A stretch of DNA of 64,000 nucleotides from Streptosporangium amethystogenes (GCF_000721075.1 NZ_JOEQ01000023.1:1-64000); one strand, 5' to 3'; counted from the first letter of the stretch, positions 28,726 to 38,011 are shown. Notes: generated by a model not told the origin, from the letters alone. Made by a program: numbers and translations.

Positions 28726-30608
28726 TGCACGACGAGGTCATGGTCAACGCCGCGGACATCGCCCGGCTCGCCGATGTCGGCCGGGCCGCGGTCAGCAACT
28801 GGCGCAAGCGGTTCGACGACTTCCCCCAGCCCATGGGCGGGACCGCGTCGAGTCCGGCGTTCTCCCTGGCGGAGGTGGAGACCTGGCTTCGCCGCCACGA
28901 CCGCTACGTGGAGGTGTCGCCGATCGAGCGGCTCTGGCAGCGGCTGAGAGCCACCACCGACGACCTGAAGCTCGGCGACGCCGTGGGATTCGCCGGAACC
29001 GTGCTCCTGCACCAACGGCAGGACCCGGAACTCAACGCGAAGACGCTGTTCAAACGACTGTCCCCGACGGTTCCCGACGGCCTGGACGTCAGCGCCGAGC
29101 TGGTCGAGGCGATCGCCGAGGTGGGCCGGGCCGAGGGACCCGTCGCGGCGTTCGACGGCATCTGCGACCGCTATGTGAGCCTGCACTCCCGCCGGCTGCT
29201 GACCACACCCCGGGACGTGGCCGATCTCATGGCCCGCATCGGTGACACAGCCGGGCGTGCCGTACTGGATCCCGCGTGCGGGATCGGAACCCTGCTCCTC
29301 AGCTCCGCCGGGGCACGGACGCTCGGCCAGGAGGTGAACGAGAGCGCCGCCCGCCTGGCCGGCATCCGGTTGAGACTGCACGGCCACGACTCGCGCGTCG
29401 AGACGGGCGACTCGCTGCGCGCGGACGCCTTCCCCGGGGAGCAGGCCGACGTGGTCGTCTGCAACCCGCCGTTCAACGAGCGCGGCTGGGGTTACGAGGA
29501 GCTGGCCAACGACCCGCGCTGGGAGTACGGCCTGCCGCCCCGCGGCGAGTCGGAGCTGGCCTGGGTGCAGCACTGCCTGGCGCATGTCCGGCCGGGCGGC
29601 CTGGTGGTCATCGTGATGCCGGGCGTCGCCGCGAGCCGCCGGGCCGGCCGCCGGGTCCGGGGCAACCTGCTGCGCACCGGAGCGCTCCGGGCGATCATCA
29701 CACTCTCCGTGGGCGCCACCCCGGCGTCCAGCGGGGCACCGGACCTGTGGGTGCTGCGCAGGCCCGAGCCCGGCGCCCAGCCGCCGTCCGAGGTGCTGAT
29801 GGTGAACGCCGGGGAGGACCTCGCCCTGGCCGAAGCTGCCTGGCAGGCCTTCCGCGATGGCGGGGACCTGCCCGAAGGCAGCGACACCGTGCGGATCATC
29901 GATCTCCTGGACGAGGAGGTCGATCTGACGGCCAGCCGGCGAATCGCCGTCCTCGACCAGCCGGGTCCGTCGAGCTTCACCGCGCTGCGCGAGAAGGCGA
30001 TGGCCCTGACCGGGTCGCTGAGCTCCATCCTGCCGCGCCTGTCCGCGGTCCGGGGTCGTGAGCCCGCGATGTCCAGCCTCGGGGAGCTCGCCCGCGCGGG
30101 CGCCGTCACCGTCCTTCAGGGCCCGCTCAAGCTTCCCGGCGACGGCGATCTTCTCGTCCTCACCGCGAAGGACCTCCTGCTCGGCCGGGCGCCCACGGGT
30201 CGCAGTGCCGACGCGCCCGGCCTGGTGCGGGTGGAGCGCGACGATGTCGTCGCGCCGGTGGTCACGGGCAGCGGTTCGGTCCCGCGGGTCATGACCGAGT
30301 CTGGAGCCGTTCTCGGCCCCCAGCTCCTCCTCATCCGCACCGATCCCGACCGCCTGGACCCCCACTTCCTGGCCGGCTGCCTACGCGCCGCCGGTGGCTC
30401 CGGCATCCGGCTCGGTTCCTCGATGCGGCTCGATCCCCGTCGTGCGCGACTGCCCAGACTCCCGATCGACGAGCAACGCCGGTACGGCGTGGTCTTCCGC
30501 CAGTTGCTCGCCTACGAGGACGCCACCCGTGCGCTCCGCGAGATCAGCGATAATCTTGTGGCGGCCGGCATCGACGGTCTCTTCGACGGAAGCCTGCGTC
30601 CCGAGTGA
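28722..30608 (+). CDS. N6-adenine DNA methylase with N-terminal HTH and C-terminal specificity-like domain
   Basis: A 628-residue single-chain enzyme. An HTH at ~5-60 (NAADIARLADVGRAAVSNWR) precedes an HsdM-like methylase: TPRDVADLMARIG, motif I VLDPACGIGTLLLSSA (~183), motif IV NPPFNERGWGYEEL (~249). The last ~180 residues (SSLGELARAGAVTVLQGPL, LLLIRTDPDRLDPHFLAGCL, LPRLPIDEQRRYGVVF) resemble one HsdS half with its spacer helix, so methylase and specificity are fused. Start ATG 28722 overlaps the peptidase stop. No nuclease domain is present. It could be a second modification activity or a DNA-binding sensor. Confidence 0.85.
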   Translation: MMHDEVMVNAADIARLADVGRAAVSNWRKRFDDFPQPMGGTASSPAFSLAEVETWLRRHDRYVEVSPIERLWQRLRATTDDLKLGDAVGFAGTVLLHQRQDPELNAKTLFKRLSPTVPDGLDVSAELVEAIAEVGRAEGPVAAFDGICDRYVSLHSRRLLTTPRDVADLMARIGDTAGRAVLDPACGIGTLLLSSAGARTLGQEVNESAARLAGIRLRLHGHDSRVETGDSLRADAFPGEQADVVVCNPPFNERGWGYEELANDPRWEYGLPPRGESELAWVQHCLAHVRPGGLVVIVMPGVAASRRAGRRVRGNLLRTGALRAIITLSVGATPASSGAPDLWVLRRPEPGAQPPSEVLMVNAGEDLALAEAAWQAFRDGGDLPEGSDTVRIIDLLDEEVDLTASRRIAVLDQPGPSSFTALREKAMALTGSLSSILPRLSAVRGREPAMSSLGELARAGAVTVLQGPLKLPGDGDLLVLTAKDLLLGRAPTGRSADAPGLVRVERDDVVAPVVTGSGSVPRVMTESGAVLGPQLLLIRTDPDRLDPHFLAGCLRAAGGSGIRLGSSMRLDPRRARLPRLPIDEQRRYGVVFRQLLAYEDATRALREISDNLVAAGIDGLFDGSLRPE

Positions 30609-30627
30609 TCCCCCCCTGGAGGCATGG

Positions 30628-32169
30628 GTGACCCTCGTCCTCAAGCGTTACCGGCTTGACCCCGTCCACCTGGGCAGGGGTGGCATGGGCGTGGTCTGGG
30701 GCGCCCAGGACGAGAAGCTCGGCCGCCGGGTGGCGATCAAGTTCATCCGGTTCCCCGACGGGGTGCGCGACCCGGAGCTCGAAGCCAGGTTCACCCACGA
30801 GGCGAAGATCATGTCGCGGCTCGCCCACCCCGGCGCGCCGGTGCTGCACGACTTCGGCGACTACCGGGATCCGATGCTGGGCGACCGGCTGTTCATGGTT
30901 ATGCAGTTCGTCGAGGGGACAGGCGTCGACGATGTCGTCGCCGAGCACGGGCCGCTCCCGCTGGGTTGGGTCGCCTCCATCGGCGCCCAGGTGGCGGCGG
31001 TCCTGGCGGCGGCACACGGCCTCGGCATCCTGCACCGTGACCTGAAGCCGTCCAACCTCATGCTGCGCCGGGACGGTTCCATCCAGGTGGTGGATTTCGG
31101 CCTGGCCCTGATGCAGGACCCTGGGATGACCAAGCTGACCAGGACCGGTCAGCAGCTCGGCACCGCCGCGTACATGTCACCCGAGCAGGTCAATACCGAG
31201 CAGCCCACCGAGCGAAGCGACGTCTATTCGCTGGGCGCCGTGCTGCACGAACTGCTCACCGGACGGCAGCTGTTCACCGGCCCCTCCGAGTACAGCGTGA
31301 TGAACCAGCATGTCAACGCACGTCCCACGGCGGTCGGGCGACTCCGGCCAGACGTGCCGAAGGAGCTGGACGAGCTCATCCTGGCGATGGTGGAGAAGCG
31401 CCCTGAGGACCGCCCGGCGACGGCGGCCGAGGTCCACGATCGGCTCATGCCGTACCTCGCGGGGACCGGACCGCTCGGTGACATGACCGCTCCGGGTTCC
31501 AGCCCTGGCCGGATGTATTCGCACGCGGTCAGCCGTACTCTCACCGCCGGAGCACAGCCCACGGTTCCCGCCACGGTTTCCGCCACGAGCAACGCCCCGG
31601 TGGATGACGACTTCAGCCGCGGTGACATCGGGCGTGCCCGCAGGCAGGCGGTGTCACTGGTCAGGGATTCGCGGTACGGCGATGCGGCAGGCCTGCTCGC
31701 GAGGGTCGCCGTGGCGGCGAGCCGGAAGCTCGGCGCCGTCGACACCGAAGTGATCGATCTGCGCGGGCAGCTCGCGGATGTCCTGCTCACGGGTCAGGAC
31801 TACCGTCGCGCGGCCCAGGAGTTCCGGCGGATCGCCGACGATCTGCTCCTGCGACCAGAGCCCGACCACGAACGGGTGTCCCAGTGCAGGCTGCAGGAGG
31901 CGACCTGCCATGTTCACGCCGGTGACCCCGAGCTCGCGCTGCACATCATGCGTGAGCTGCTGGCGGACGAGGGAAGCCGCTTCCCCGAGGACGACGCGCG
32001 GCTCCTGGAGTTGCGTCGCCAGATCGGCGAACTGGAAATCAGCGTCGGCGCCGTGGACAGAGGCCGAGTGACGCTCACCAGCCTGTGCGAGGACCTCACC
32101 AGGCTCTACGGCCCAGAGCACGGCGCCACCATCCGCGTCGCCGACCTCCTGACCGGCCTGGACGGTTGA
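30628..32169 (+). CDS. Cytoplasmic Ser/Thr protein kinase with TPR-like C-terminus
   Basis: A 513-residue kinase. GTG 30628 has a GGAGG site; longer upstream readings run into the methylase gene. Kinase motifs: glycine loop GRGGMGVVW, Lys in VAIKFIRF, HRDLKPSNLM (~136), DFGLA, and MSPEQ. The C-terminal ~180 residues are helical repeats (ARRQAVSLVRDSRYGDAAGLL, DYRRAAQEFRRIADDLLL). It lacks the transmembrane segment and PASTA repeats of PknB-type receptors, so it acts in the cytoplasm. Only 19 bases separate it from the methylase gene, so it ends the hsd operon. Kinases occur in BREX-type and Stk2-like phage defence; whether this one signals infection is unknown. Confidence 0.87.
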   Translation: MTLVLKRYRLDPVHLGRGGMGVVWGAQDEKLGRRVAIKFIRFPDGVRDPELEARFTHEAKIMSRLAHPGAPVLHDFGDYRDPMLGDRLFMVMQFVEGTGVDDVVAEHGPLPLGWVASIGAQVAAVLAAAHGLGILHRDLKPSNLMLRRDGSIQVVDFGLALMQDPGMTKLTRTGQQLGTAAYMSPEQVNTEQPTERSDVYSLGAVLHELLTGRQLFTGPSEYSVMNQHVNARPTAVGRLRPDVPKELDELILAMVEKRPEDRPATAAEVHDRLMPYLAGTGPLGDMTAPGSSPGRMYSHAVSRTLTAGAQPTVPATVSATSNAPVDDDFSRGDIGRARRQAVSLVRDSRYGDAAGLLARVAVAASRKLGAVDTEVIDLRGQLADVLLTGQDYRRAAQEFRRIADDLLLRPEPDHERVSQCRLQEATCHVHAGDPELALHIMRELLADEGSRFPEDDARLLELRRQIGELEISVGAVDRGRVTLTSLCEDLTRLYGPEHGATIRVADLLTGLDG

Positions 32170-32264
32170 ATTTCCGTGAGGCATCGCGATGGTCGACGTG
32201 GTCCTTGACCATGGAGACCACCGGGACTCGACGCCCGGGATGTGTAGCCCCGGTCCTGCGAAGG

Positions 32265-32680
32265 CGGGATGCGTCAGAGCGCCTCGCGGCGCACTGGTTG
32301 CCCTTGACGACAAACAGGTAGTGGCCGCCGACGAGCGGGGTCCGGTGTGAGGGCGGGCTGCTCGTGGTGGCAGGTGGGGCGCCGGCCGTGAGCACAGCAA
32401 GGTAGCCGCAGGTGGCGGCATTGAAAGCGTCGCCGTCCAGGCAGGCGAGGAGCCGCCCCAAGGTGCTGGCGGCCAGCCGTGGTAGCCGGGTAACCCAGCT
32501 CGGGCACGCAGGTCTGGGTCATATCCGGCGATGACCCGGGTGATCTTTGTCAGAGATGTTGCTCCACCGAGCACAGCGAGCAGGGATAACGCCGGCAGCG
32601 GGCCGAGCCGGTAGCGGCGTCCCCGGCGGCTGCGCGGGGCGGATACCGCATCCGGCACCAACGCTTCGGCCCTGGCCTCT
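32265..32680 (-). pseudogene. ISAs1-family transposase relic
   Basis: Minus-strand frames show an N-terminal piece (RRGRRYRLGPLPALSLLAVL, SLTKITRVIAGYDPDL), then in another frame LACLDGDAFNAATCGYLAVL, and shortly after HYLFVVKGNQ. These match the DDE_Tnp_1-associated N-terminus and a later core segment of the intact transposase at 42105-43418, but about 130 residues of core, including the first catalytic Asp, are missing. It marks the distal edge of the defence operon. Confidence 0.7.
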
Positions 32681-32724
32681 GGAACAGCCCGGGTTTCGTC
32701 GGGGGCGGGTGGCATGATCCGTCG

Positions 32725-33384
32725 ATGCCCGAGAACAGTGCTTCGATCGCGTCTTTCTGGGATGCCTTCGCCGCCTCCTTCGACGAGGAGGCCGACCACG
32801 GCCTTCGCGACCCCGCCGTCAAGACCGCCTGGGCAAACCGCCTGCGCTCCTGGATGCCCGCCTCGCCCGCCGACGTCTTGGACCTGGGATGCGGCACCGG
32901 CTCGTTGTCCCTGGTGCTCGCCGAGCAGGGCCACCGGCCGGTCGGGGTGGATCTGGCCCCGCTGATGATCGAGCAGGCCCGGCGCAAGCTCACGGCGGCC
33001 GGCTTCGATGCCGCGATGATGGTGGGTGACGCGAGTAACCCCCCCACGCAAGCCGGGACGTCTTTCGACGTGATCCTCTCCCGTCACCTGTTGTGGACCC
33101 TGCCCGATCCGCAGGAGGCATTGCGCCGGTGGATCGGCCTGCTGCGTGCCGGCGGGCGTTTGGTCCTCATCGAGGGGCGCTGGGCCTCGGCCGAACCGGG
33201 TGAGGACGAGTCCCACGAGGGGAGGCCGGAGCCGATGCCGTGGATGGGCGGAGTCGAGGCGGAGCGTCTCCTGGCGGCGCTGCGGCCACTGGTCAAGACC
33301 GCTCGCGTCGAGCCACTGCCTGATCCCACCCTGTGGGGACGAACCATCCAGGACGAGAGATATGCCGTCGTCGCGTTCGCGTAG
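32725..33384 (+). CDS. Class I SAM-dependent methyltransferase
   Basis: A 219-residue single-domain enzyme of the Methyltransf_11/25 type. SAM motif I is VLDLGCGTGSLSLVLAE (~49), followed by GVDLAPLMIEQARRK, then GDASNPP and DVILSRHLLWTLPDP. Small-molecule methyltransferases have this layout; no substrate is indicated. It stands alone between a transposase relic and an integrase relic, so it may be a passenger gene of a decayed mobile segment. Confidence 0.85.
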   Translation: MPENSASIASFWDAFAASFDEEADHGLRDPAVKTAWANRLRSWMPASPADVLDLGCGTGSLSLVLAEQGHRPVGVDLAPLMIEQARRKLTAAGFDAAMMVGDASNPPTQAGTSFDVILSRHLLWTLPDPQEALRRWIGLLRAGGRLVLIEGRWASAEPGEDESHEGRPEPMPWMGGVEAERLLAALRPLVKTARVEPLPDPTLWGRTIQDERYAVVAFA

Positions 33385-33567
33385 CCGTTCGCCTTTCAGG
33401 CCGGAGCTCTGAGAGACGTAGCGGTGCGGCCGGCGATCTCGTCGAAGGCCGGCATGCCGAGGGCGATGGTGGCGGTCGGCGGATCCGCTCGGAGAGCTGG
33501 GCGAGTTTGGCCTCGGCGAGGTCGAATGCGAAGCCCTTCGTCCTCGCCGCCGTCCGGCCAATCAGGT

Positions 33568-33660
33568 TGTCAATCACCACCACCATGGATCTCTATGGTC
33601 ATCCGTCCCGCGGAGGGAACCCTAATCAGCGCGCGGGTGTGGACTGCCGTCTGGCCAGCA
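33568..33660 (+). pseudogene. C-terminal relic of a tyrosine recombinase
   Basis: The frame reads SITTTMDLYGHPSRGGN, matching the box-II end of phage-type integrases, where the Tyr of DLYGH is the nucleophile. No Arg or HxxR region remains upstream, and the frame diverges after GH. The rest of 33385-33784 holds no supportable gene. Confidence 0.6.
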
Positions 33661-33784
33661 GTCCTTCGGCATCTCCACCACGCACAGTGCGGCCAGTGCC
33701 GTCAACTCTCATCAGGACCCATTCAAGGGGGAGGACCTACCATGACATACAGCCGTGCCCGGGGTCCCCGGGCACACGTGTGCC

Positions 33785-34261
33785 TCACATGTTCTCGGCG
33801 CCGGCTTTGATGGCTTCGCGGATACGGGAGTAGGTGCCGCAGCGGCAGATGTTGCGGAGGCCGTCGAGGTCGGCGTCGGTGATTCCGCGGCCTTCGGCGG
33901 CGGCGCGGCGGACCAGCGCCACGGCGGCCATGATCTGGCCGGGCTGGCAGTAGCCGCACTGGGCGACGTCGTGGTCGAGCCACGCCTGCTGCATGGGGTG
34001 CAGGTCCTTGCCGACCGTGGCCGGAAGTCCTTCGATGGTGGTGACTTCGTCGGTCGGCTGGAGATCCGCGACGGGGATCGCACAGGGGTTGACTGCTTTG
34101 CCGTTGATATGGCTGGTACACGCTTTGCAGACATTGATGCCGCAACCGTATTTCGGGCCGGTGATGCCAAGAATGTCGCGCAGGACCCACAGCAGGCGCA
34201 CGTCGCCGGCGACGTTGACGGTGACCTGCTCGCCGTTGACGCGGAAGGTGTGCTCAGGCAC
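33785..34261 (-). CDS. oxiA: [2Fe-2S] subunit of rubber-derived aldehyde oxidoreductase
   Basis: A 158-residue xanthine-oxidase-family iron-sulfur subunit (IorA/OxiA type). The plant-type cluster is YGCGINVCKACTSHINGKAV (~39-58). The second cluster, helical, has CGYCQPGQ (~101) and CRCGTYSRIREA (~139). It passes electrons from the molybdenum centre of the adjacent large subunit. In Streptomyces sp. K30 oxiAB lie beside lcp and are thought to oxidise the aldehyde ends of cleaved polyisoprene. The same arrangement here supports that role. It is 15 bases downstream of oxiB, last gene of the operon. Confidence 0.88.
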   Translation of the reverse strand: MPEHTFRVNGEQVTVNVAGDVRLLWVLRDILGITGPKYGCGINVCKACTSHINGKAVNPCAIPVADLQPTDEVTTIEGLPATVGKDLHPMQQAWLDHDVAQCGYCQPGQIMAAVALVRRAAAEGRGITDADLDGLRNICRCGTYSRIREAIKAGAENM

Positions 34262-34276
34262 TCAGATCTCCTTGTT

Positions 34277-36574
34277 TCAGCGGGCGTGGTTCAGGCCGTC
34301 GGTCGGGGATGGGGGAATGGGCGGGACGGTCGGTTTGGGGGTGAAGGAGAGCGTGCCGTGGTTGATCGGGAAGCTGGTGGGCATCGTCCCGGTCGCGCGG
34401 CCGTACGCACAGGCGACCGCGGCCATCGACGCGGCGACGCCCAGCTCCCCGGCGCCGCCGGGCTCCTCCGAGGTGCTGGGCATGACGACGATCTGGAGTT
34501 CGGGCGGGGTGTTCCACTGCCGGGTGTAGAAGTAGTTGTCCCAGCTCGCTTCGAGGAAGTACCCGTCGCGCAGGTGCAGGCTGGAGGTCAGGGCCAGCGC
34601 GATGCCGTCCATGGCGCAGCCCATCATCTGTGCTTCCAGACCTCGCGGGTTGACCGCAAGGCCGACGTCCACCGCGATCACCACCTTGGTGACGCGCGGT
34701 CCGGCCACGCCGTCGCGGATGGGACGGTTGACGGTTCCGGGCCGGCAGTCGATCTCCACCAGTACGGCGCTGACGGCCTTGTACTCGGCGTGGAACGCGA
34801 TGCCCTGTGCGGTGCCGGCCGGCATCGACCGCCCCCAGGCGCCGACCTCGGCCACCTTCGCCAGCACCGCCCGGGAGCGGTCATCGCGGAGAAAGTCGTG
34901 CCGGAACCGGTAGGGGTCCTTGCCCATCCTCGCGGCGAGCTGGTCGACGATGAGCTCCCGGGCACAGGTGACGTCGGGTGAGTAGACGTTGCGCATGCTG
35001 CCGGTGTTGAAGCTCTTGTCGGTTTCGCTGAGCAACTGGCTGCCGGCGCCGAAGTTGTAGGACATCGCCTGACTGAGGTGGAAGAACGTCTGGGAGAAGC
35101 CGATGTCGCCCACCGGAAGCCTCGCGGCCATGGCGGTGATGATCTCACCGAGTCCGTGGCCGAGGTCCGTGGAGACGCTGGTGTGCCGCTGCTTGTAGCT
35201 CAGCACGGTGTTGCCGAGGTAGGCGGCGCGTACCCGCGAGGTGGCCATCGGGTGGGTGCGGCCCTGGCGGGAGTCGTCGGCGCGGTGCCACATGAGCTTG
35301 ACGGGTTTGCCGATCCGCTGGGACACCTCGGCGGCTTCCAGCGCGGCGTCGAAGAACAGCTTGCGCCCGAAGGAACCACCGCCTTCGGTGACGTGCACGG
35401 TGACACTGCCGACCGGCAGCCCCAGTTTGGCGGCGATGGCCTGCTTGGCGACGAGCGGCGATTTCAACGCCGACCAGATCTCGGCGCGACCGGCCCGCAC
35501 GTCGGCGATCGCACAGTTGGGTTCCAGCGCGCTGTTGCTGCGGAAGTAGAAGGTGAACTTGCCTTCGACGGTCGGAGTCAGCGGCTTGAGCCCGAGCGGC
35601 AGCTCCGCGGCCTCCAGTTTCCGGAGTACGGTCTCGTCGGATTTTCCTTCCGCGGTACCGGCTTTCCAGGAGACTCGCAGGGCGCGTACGGCGTCGATGC
35701 ACTGGCCGAAGGTCTCGGCGCGCACTGCCACCCCGGTGGAGATCGTCACGACATCGGTGACGCCCGGCATGGCGCGGACCTCGGCGAGGTTGGCCACCGA
35801 GCCGACTTTGCCGTTGATGGTCGGCGGACGGCACACCATCGTCGGCTTCGCGTCCGGGACGTCGAGGTCCATCGCGAACTTCTTGCGCCCGGTCACCGCG
35901 TCCCGCGCGTCGATCCGGTTGTGTGGTCTGCCGATGACGGTGAAGTTCTCGCGTGCGGTGAGCTCCACCGACACCTGCTGGGTGCGCGTGCTCGCGGCCT
36001 TCTCGGCGAGCGCACCGATGTCGACGCTGCCACCGGAGCGATTGGCGATCACCCCGGCCTTCAGCGTCAGATCGGTGACCGCGGAACCGAGTTCGGTCGC
36101 CGCGGCCGCCAGCAACCGGAGCCGGGCGATGGCGGCGGCGACCCGGATCGGGACATAGGTGGCGATGGTGGTGTTCGACCCGCCGGTGAGCTGGTTGAAC
36201 ACCAGCTCCGGCCGGGCGTTGGCCAGCGTGACACGCACCCGTTCCAGCGGCACGGCCATTTCCTCGGCGATCAACATGGCCGTCGAGGTGGTGATGCCCT
36301 GCCCCACCTCGGCCCGCGGCAACGCGAACGACACCGTGCCGTCCCGGTTGACCTCGACCGAGATCAGGCCCGAGGTCGGCAGCGCCGCAGCGGTCATCAT
36401 GTCGTTGAGGTCGAGCAGTTCCGTGAGTTCCGGCGTAGGCAGCCGGACATCGGGCGCCGGCGTCAGGCCGAGTTCGGCGGCGACCACCAGGGTCGGGGCC
36501 GCCACCACGTACCCAAGGAACCGGCGCCGCCCGATGGCCTCGTTCAGCCCGCCATCATGTGATCCCGTCATCAT
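34277..36574 (-). CDS. oxiB: Molybdopterin-binding large subunit of rubber-derived aldehyde oxidoreductase
   Basis: A 765-residue IorB/OxiB-type subunit. A Tat-like N-terminus (GRRRFLGYVVAAPTLVVAAE, ~16-35) suggests export of the folded cofactor enzyme together with its small subunit. Mo-cofactor regions include LPRAEVGQGITTSTAMLIAE, GGGSFGRKLFFDAALEAA and PPELQIVVMPSTSEEPGGAGELGV in part, the last ending with the Glu typical of the active site. By family it hydroxylates aldehydes or N-heterocycles. Its ATG directly abuts the stop of the lcp gene above, so the two are coupled. Confidence 0.88.
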   Translation of the reverse strand: MMTGSHDGGLNEAIGRRRFLGYVVAAPTLVVAAELGLTPAPDVRLPTPELTELLDLNDMMTAAALPTSGLISVEVNRDGTVSFALPRAEVGQGITTSTAMLIAEEMAVPLERVRVTLANARPELVFNQLTGGSNTTIATYVPIRVAAAIARLRLLAAAATELGSAVTDLTLKAGVIANRSGGSVDIGALAEKAASTRTQQVSVELTARENFTVIGRPHNRIDARDAVTGRKKFAMDLDVPDAKPTMVCRPPTINGKVGSVANLAEVRAMPGVTDVVTISTGVAVRAETFGQCIDAVRALRVSWKAGTAEGKSDETVLRKLEAAELPLGLKPLTPTVEGKFTFYFRSNSALEPNCAIADVRAGRAEIWSALKSPLVAKQAIAAKLGLPVGSVTVHVTEGGGSFGRKLFFDAALEAAEVSQRIGKPVKLMWHRADDSRQGRTHPMATSRVRAAYLGNTVLSYKQRHTSVSTDLGHGLGEIITAMAARLPVGDIGFSQTFFHLSQAMSYNFGAGSQLLSETDKSFNTGSMRNVYSPDVTCARELIVDQLAARMGKDPYRFRHDFLRDDRSRAVLAKVAEVGAWGRSMPAGTAQGIAFHAEYKAVSAVLVEIDCRPGTVNRPIRDGVAGPRVTKVVIAVDVGLAVNPRGLEAQMMGCAMDGIALALTSSLHLRDGYFLEASWDNYFYTRQWNTPPELQIVVMPSTSEEPGGAGELGVAASMAAVACAYGRATGTMPTSFPINHGTLSFTPKPTVPPIPPSPTDGLNHAR

Positions 36575-37792
36575 TCAGCTCAGGCCCGGACGGTTGGTCG
36601 TGGGGATCTCGATCTTGGTTTCCTGGGCCTTGGTGAGATAGAACAGAATGTACTTCCGTACGGCTTCATCGAGGACCCAGGCGGTCTCGGGTACCAGTGG
36701 CAGCGGGATGAGACCTTCGCGGAATCTCACCAGTTTCGGCCAGAGGGTGGGGATCAGCAGATCCCACACCGGCTCGCGCTTGATGCCGTCCCAGTCGGAC
36801 ACCTGGTCGCCGACCAGGTACCGGGCGAGCGCGTTGCACAGCGGCCGGCTGATGCCTGTGGGACTGGTCTGCTCGGCGAGCTGGCCCAGCAGGATGTCGG
36901 TCAGTTCCACGCCTTCGGGGGTCGGCCCCATGTTCCGGGGCAGGATCTGGTCCGACTGGGCGTTGGCCGCGGCCCAGGTGGCGGGGATGTATTCGTCCTT
37001 GATGCCGAGCATGTGCGCGGTCACCTGCCACACGTGCAGGTACGCCTCGGAGTGGGCGGCGCTGATCGGGACCTTCCATTCGAGCATCTTGCGCATGGCG
37101 AAGGTCGGCAAGGTGTGCCAGGTGACCAGCATGTCCTCCTGGCTGATCGGGATGTCGCCGGTCCAGTGGGGGGATTGCCGCAGTAGGTGTCGTACCGCCG
37201 CGTGCACCAGCCGGGTCTTCACGGCCTCGACCACGCAGGAGCCGTCGGGCCGGTACGCGTTCAGGGCGCCGACGGCGAATCCCAGGATGCTCGTCTTGGC
37301 GACGCGATCCTCCATGTCCGCGCCGCCCTTGGAGTAGTAGACCGAGAGGGCCTCCTTGGGAATGGCGGTGCTCAGCATGCCGCCCCCCACACCGTTGAGC
37401 AGGTTGAGGTACAGCCCTCTGGACTTGTTGAACTCGGCGGCGGTGTTCAGCTTGCCCTGGTTTGCCCACGACGGCAGTTGGCGTGCTCTCTCCATGAAGT
37501 CCCGCAGGTCCGCCGGCAGCCCTGCGGGTAGGGGCTGGTCGTTACGGGTCCAATCCCACAGCAGGCCGTTGACCTCGGGGACGGCGCCGCGATCGATCAG
37601 CGAGGCGACCAGCGGGTCGGCTTCCTCGTCCCATATCCACCGCGGATCGGTGCCGGCGCCGGCACCCGCGACCGAACCGCCCGGCGCCCAGGTCCAGGGC
37701 GTCGCCCGAGCCGGGAACGACACCCCCAGCGCTCCGAGCGCCCCCAGGGCTCCACCTGAGATCAGCATCTTGCGCCTGCTCAGCTCCGCCAT
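36575..37792 (-). CDS. lcp: Latex clearing protein (rubber oxygenase), copy 1
   Basis: A 405-residue secreted b-type-haem dioxygenase of the Lcp/DUF2236 family, close to the usual ~405 residues. Tat signal SRRKMLISGGALGALGALG (~5-24). The mature part has the Lcp pattern GSVAGAGAGTDPRWIWDEEADP, FMERARQLPSWAN, YYSKGGADM, VKTRLVHAAVRHLL (~191-204) and VTWHTL (~223-228), whose His is the candidate proximal haem ligand. Lcp cleaves poly(cis-1,4-isoprene) at double bases of the chain to give oligo-isoprenoids with aldehyde and ketone ends. oxiB follows with no gap. An operator-like sequence lies 32 bases upstream. Confidence 0.88.
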   Translation of the reverse strand: MAELSRRKMLISGGALGALGALGVSFPARATPWTWAPGGSVAGAGAGTDPRWIWDEEADPLVASLIDRGAVPEVNGLLWDWTRNDQPLPAGLPADLRDFMERARQLPSWANQGKLNTAAEFNKSRGLYLNLLNGVGGGMLSTAIPKEALSVYYSKGGADMEDRVAKTSILGFAVGALNAYRPDGSCVVEAVKTRLVHAAVRHLLRQSPHWTGDIPISQEDMLVTWHTLPTFAMRKMLEWKVPISAAHSEAYLHVWQVTAHMLGIKDEYIPATWAAANAQSDQILPRNMGPTPEGVELTDILLGQLAEQTSPTGISRPLCNALARYLVGDQVSDWDGIKREPVWDLLIPTLWPKLVRFREGLIPLPLVPETAWVLDEAVRKYILFYLTKAQETKIEIPTTNRPGLS

Positions 37793-37823
37793 GCCGGACT
37801 CCTCCTGAGTTCCGCGAGCCGAT

Positions 37824-37843
37824 GATACGATGATACATATCAG
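37824..37843. promoter_or_regulatory. Operator-like sequence upstream of lcp copy 1
   Basis: TGATACGATGATACATATCA has TGATA/TATCA ends. TGATACGATG.ACATA recurs at 39493-39510 upstream of the second lcp gene and the divergent tetR gene. It is a likely binding site for that TetR protein. Confidence 0.6.
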
Positions 37844-38011
37844 GTTTACTTGTATCTCAACAAGAGGACGAGCCGATCGGAATATCTCATTGCACTAGTC
37901 ACCGGCCGCGAGCTTTCAGACGTGTTGGACCCTGTTTTGGGTATTCGTGACCAGATTCGGCATACCCAGAAACCGGTCAATACGGGAACTCGAACGGGCG
38001 CGGCAGAAGGC

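Noticed and set aside
31654..33561. 635-residue minus-strand open frame
   Set aside because: It crosses the kinase and methyltransferase genes antisense. Only its middle part, matching a transposase N-terminus, is real and is listed as a relic.
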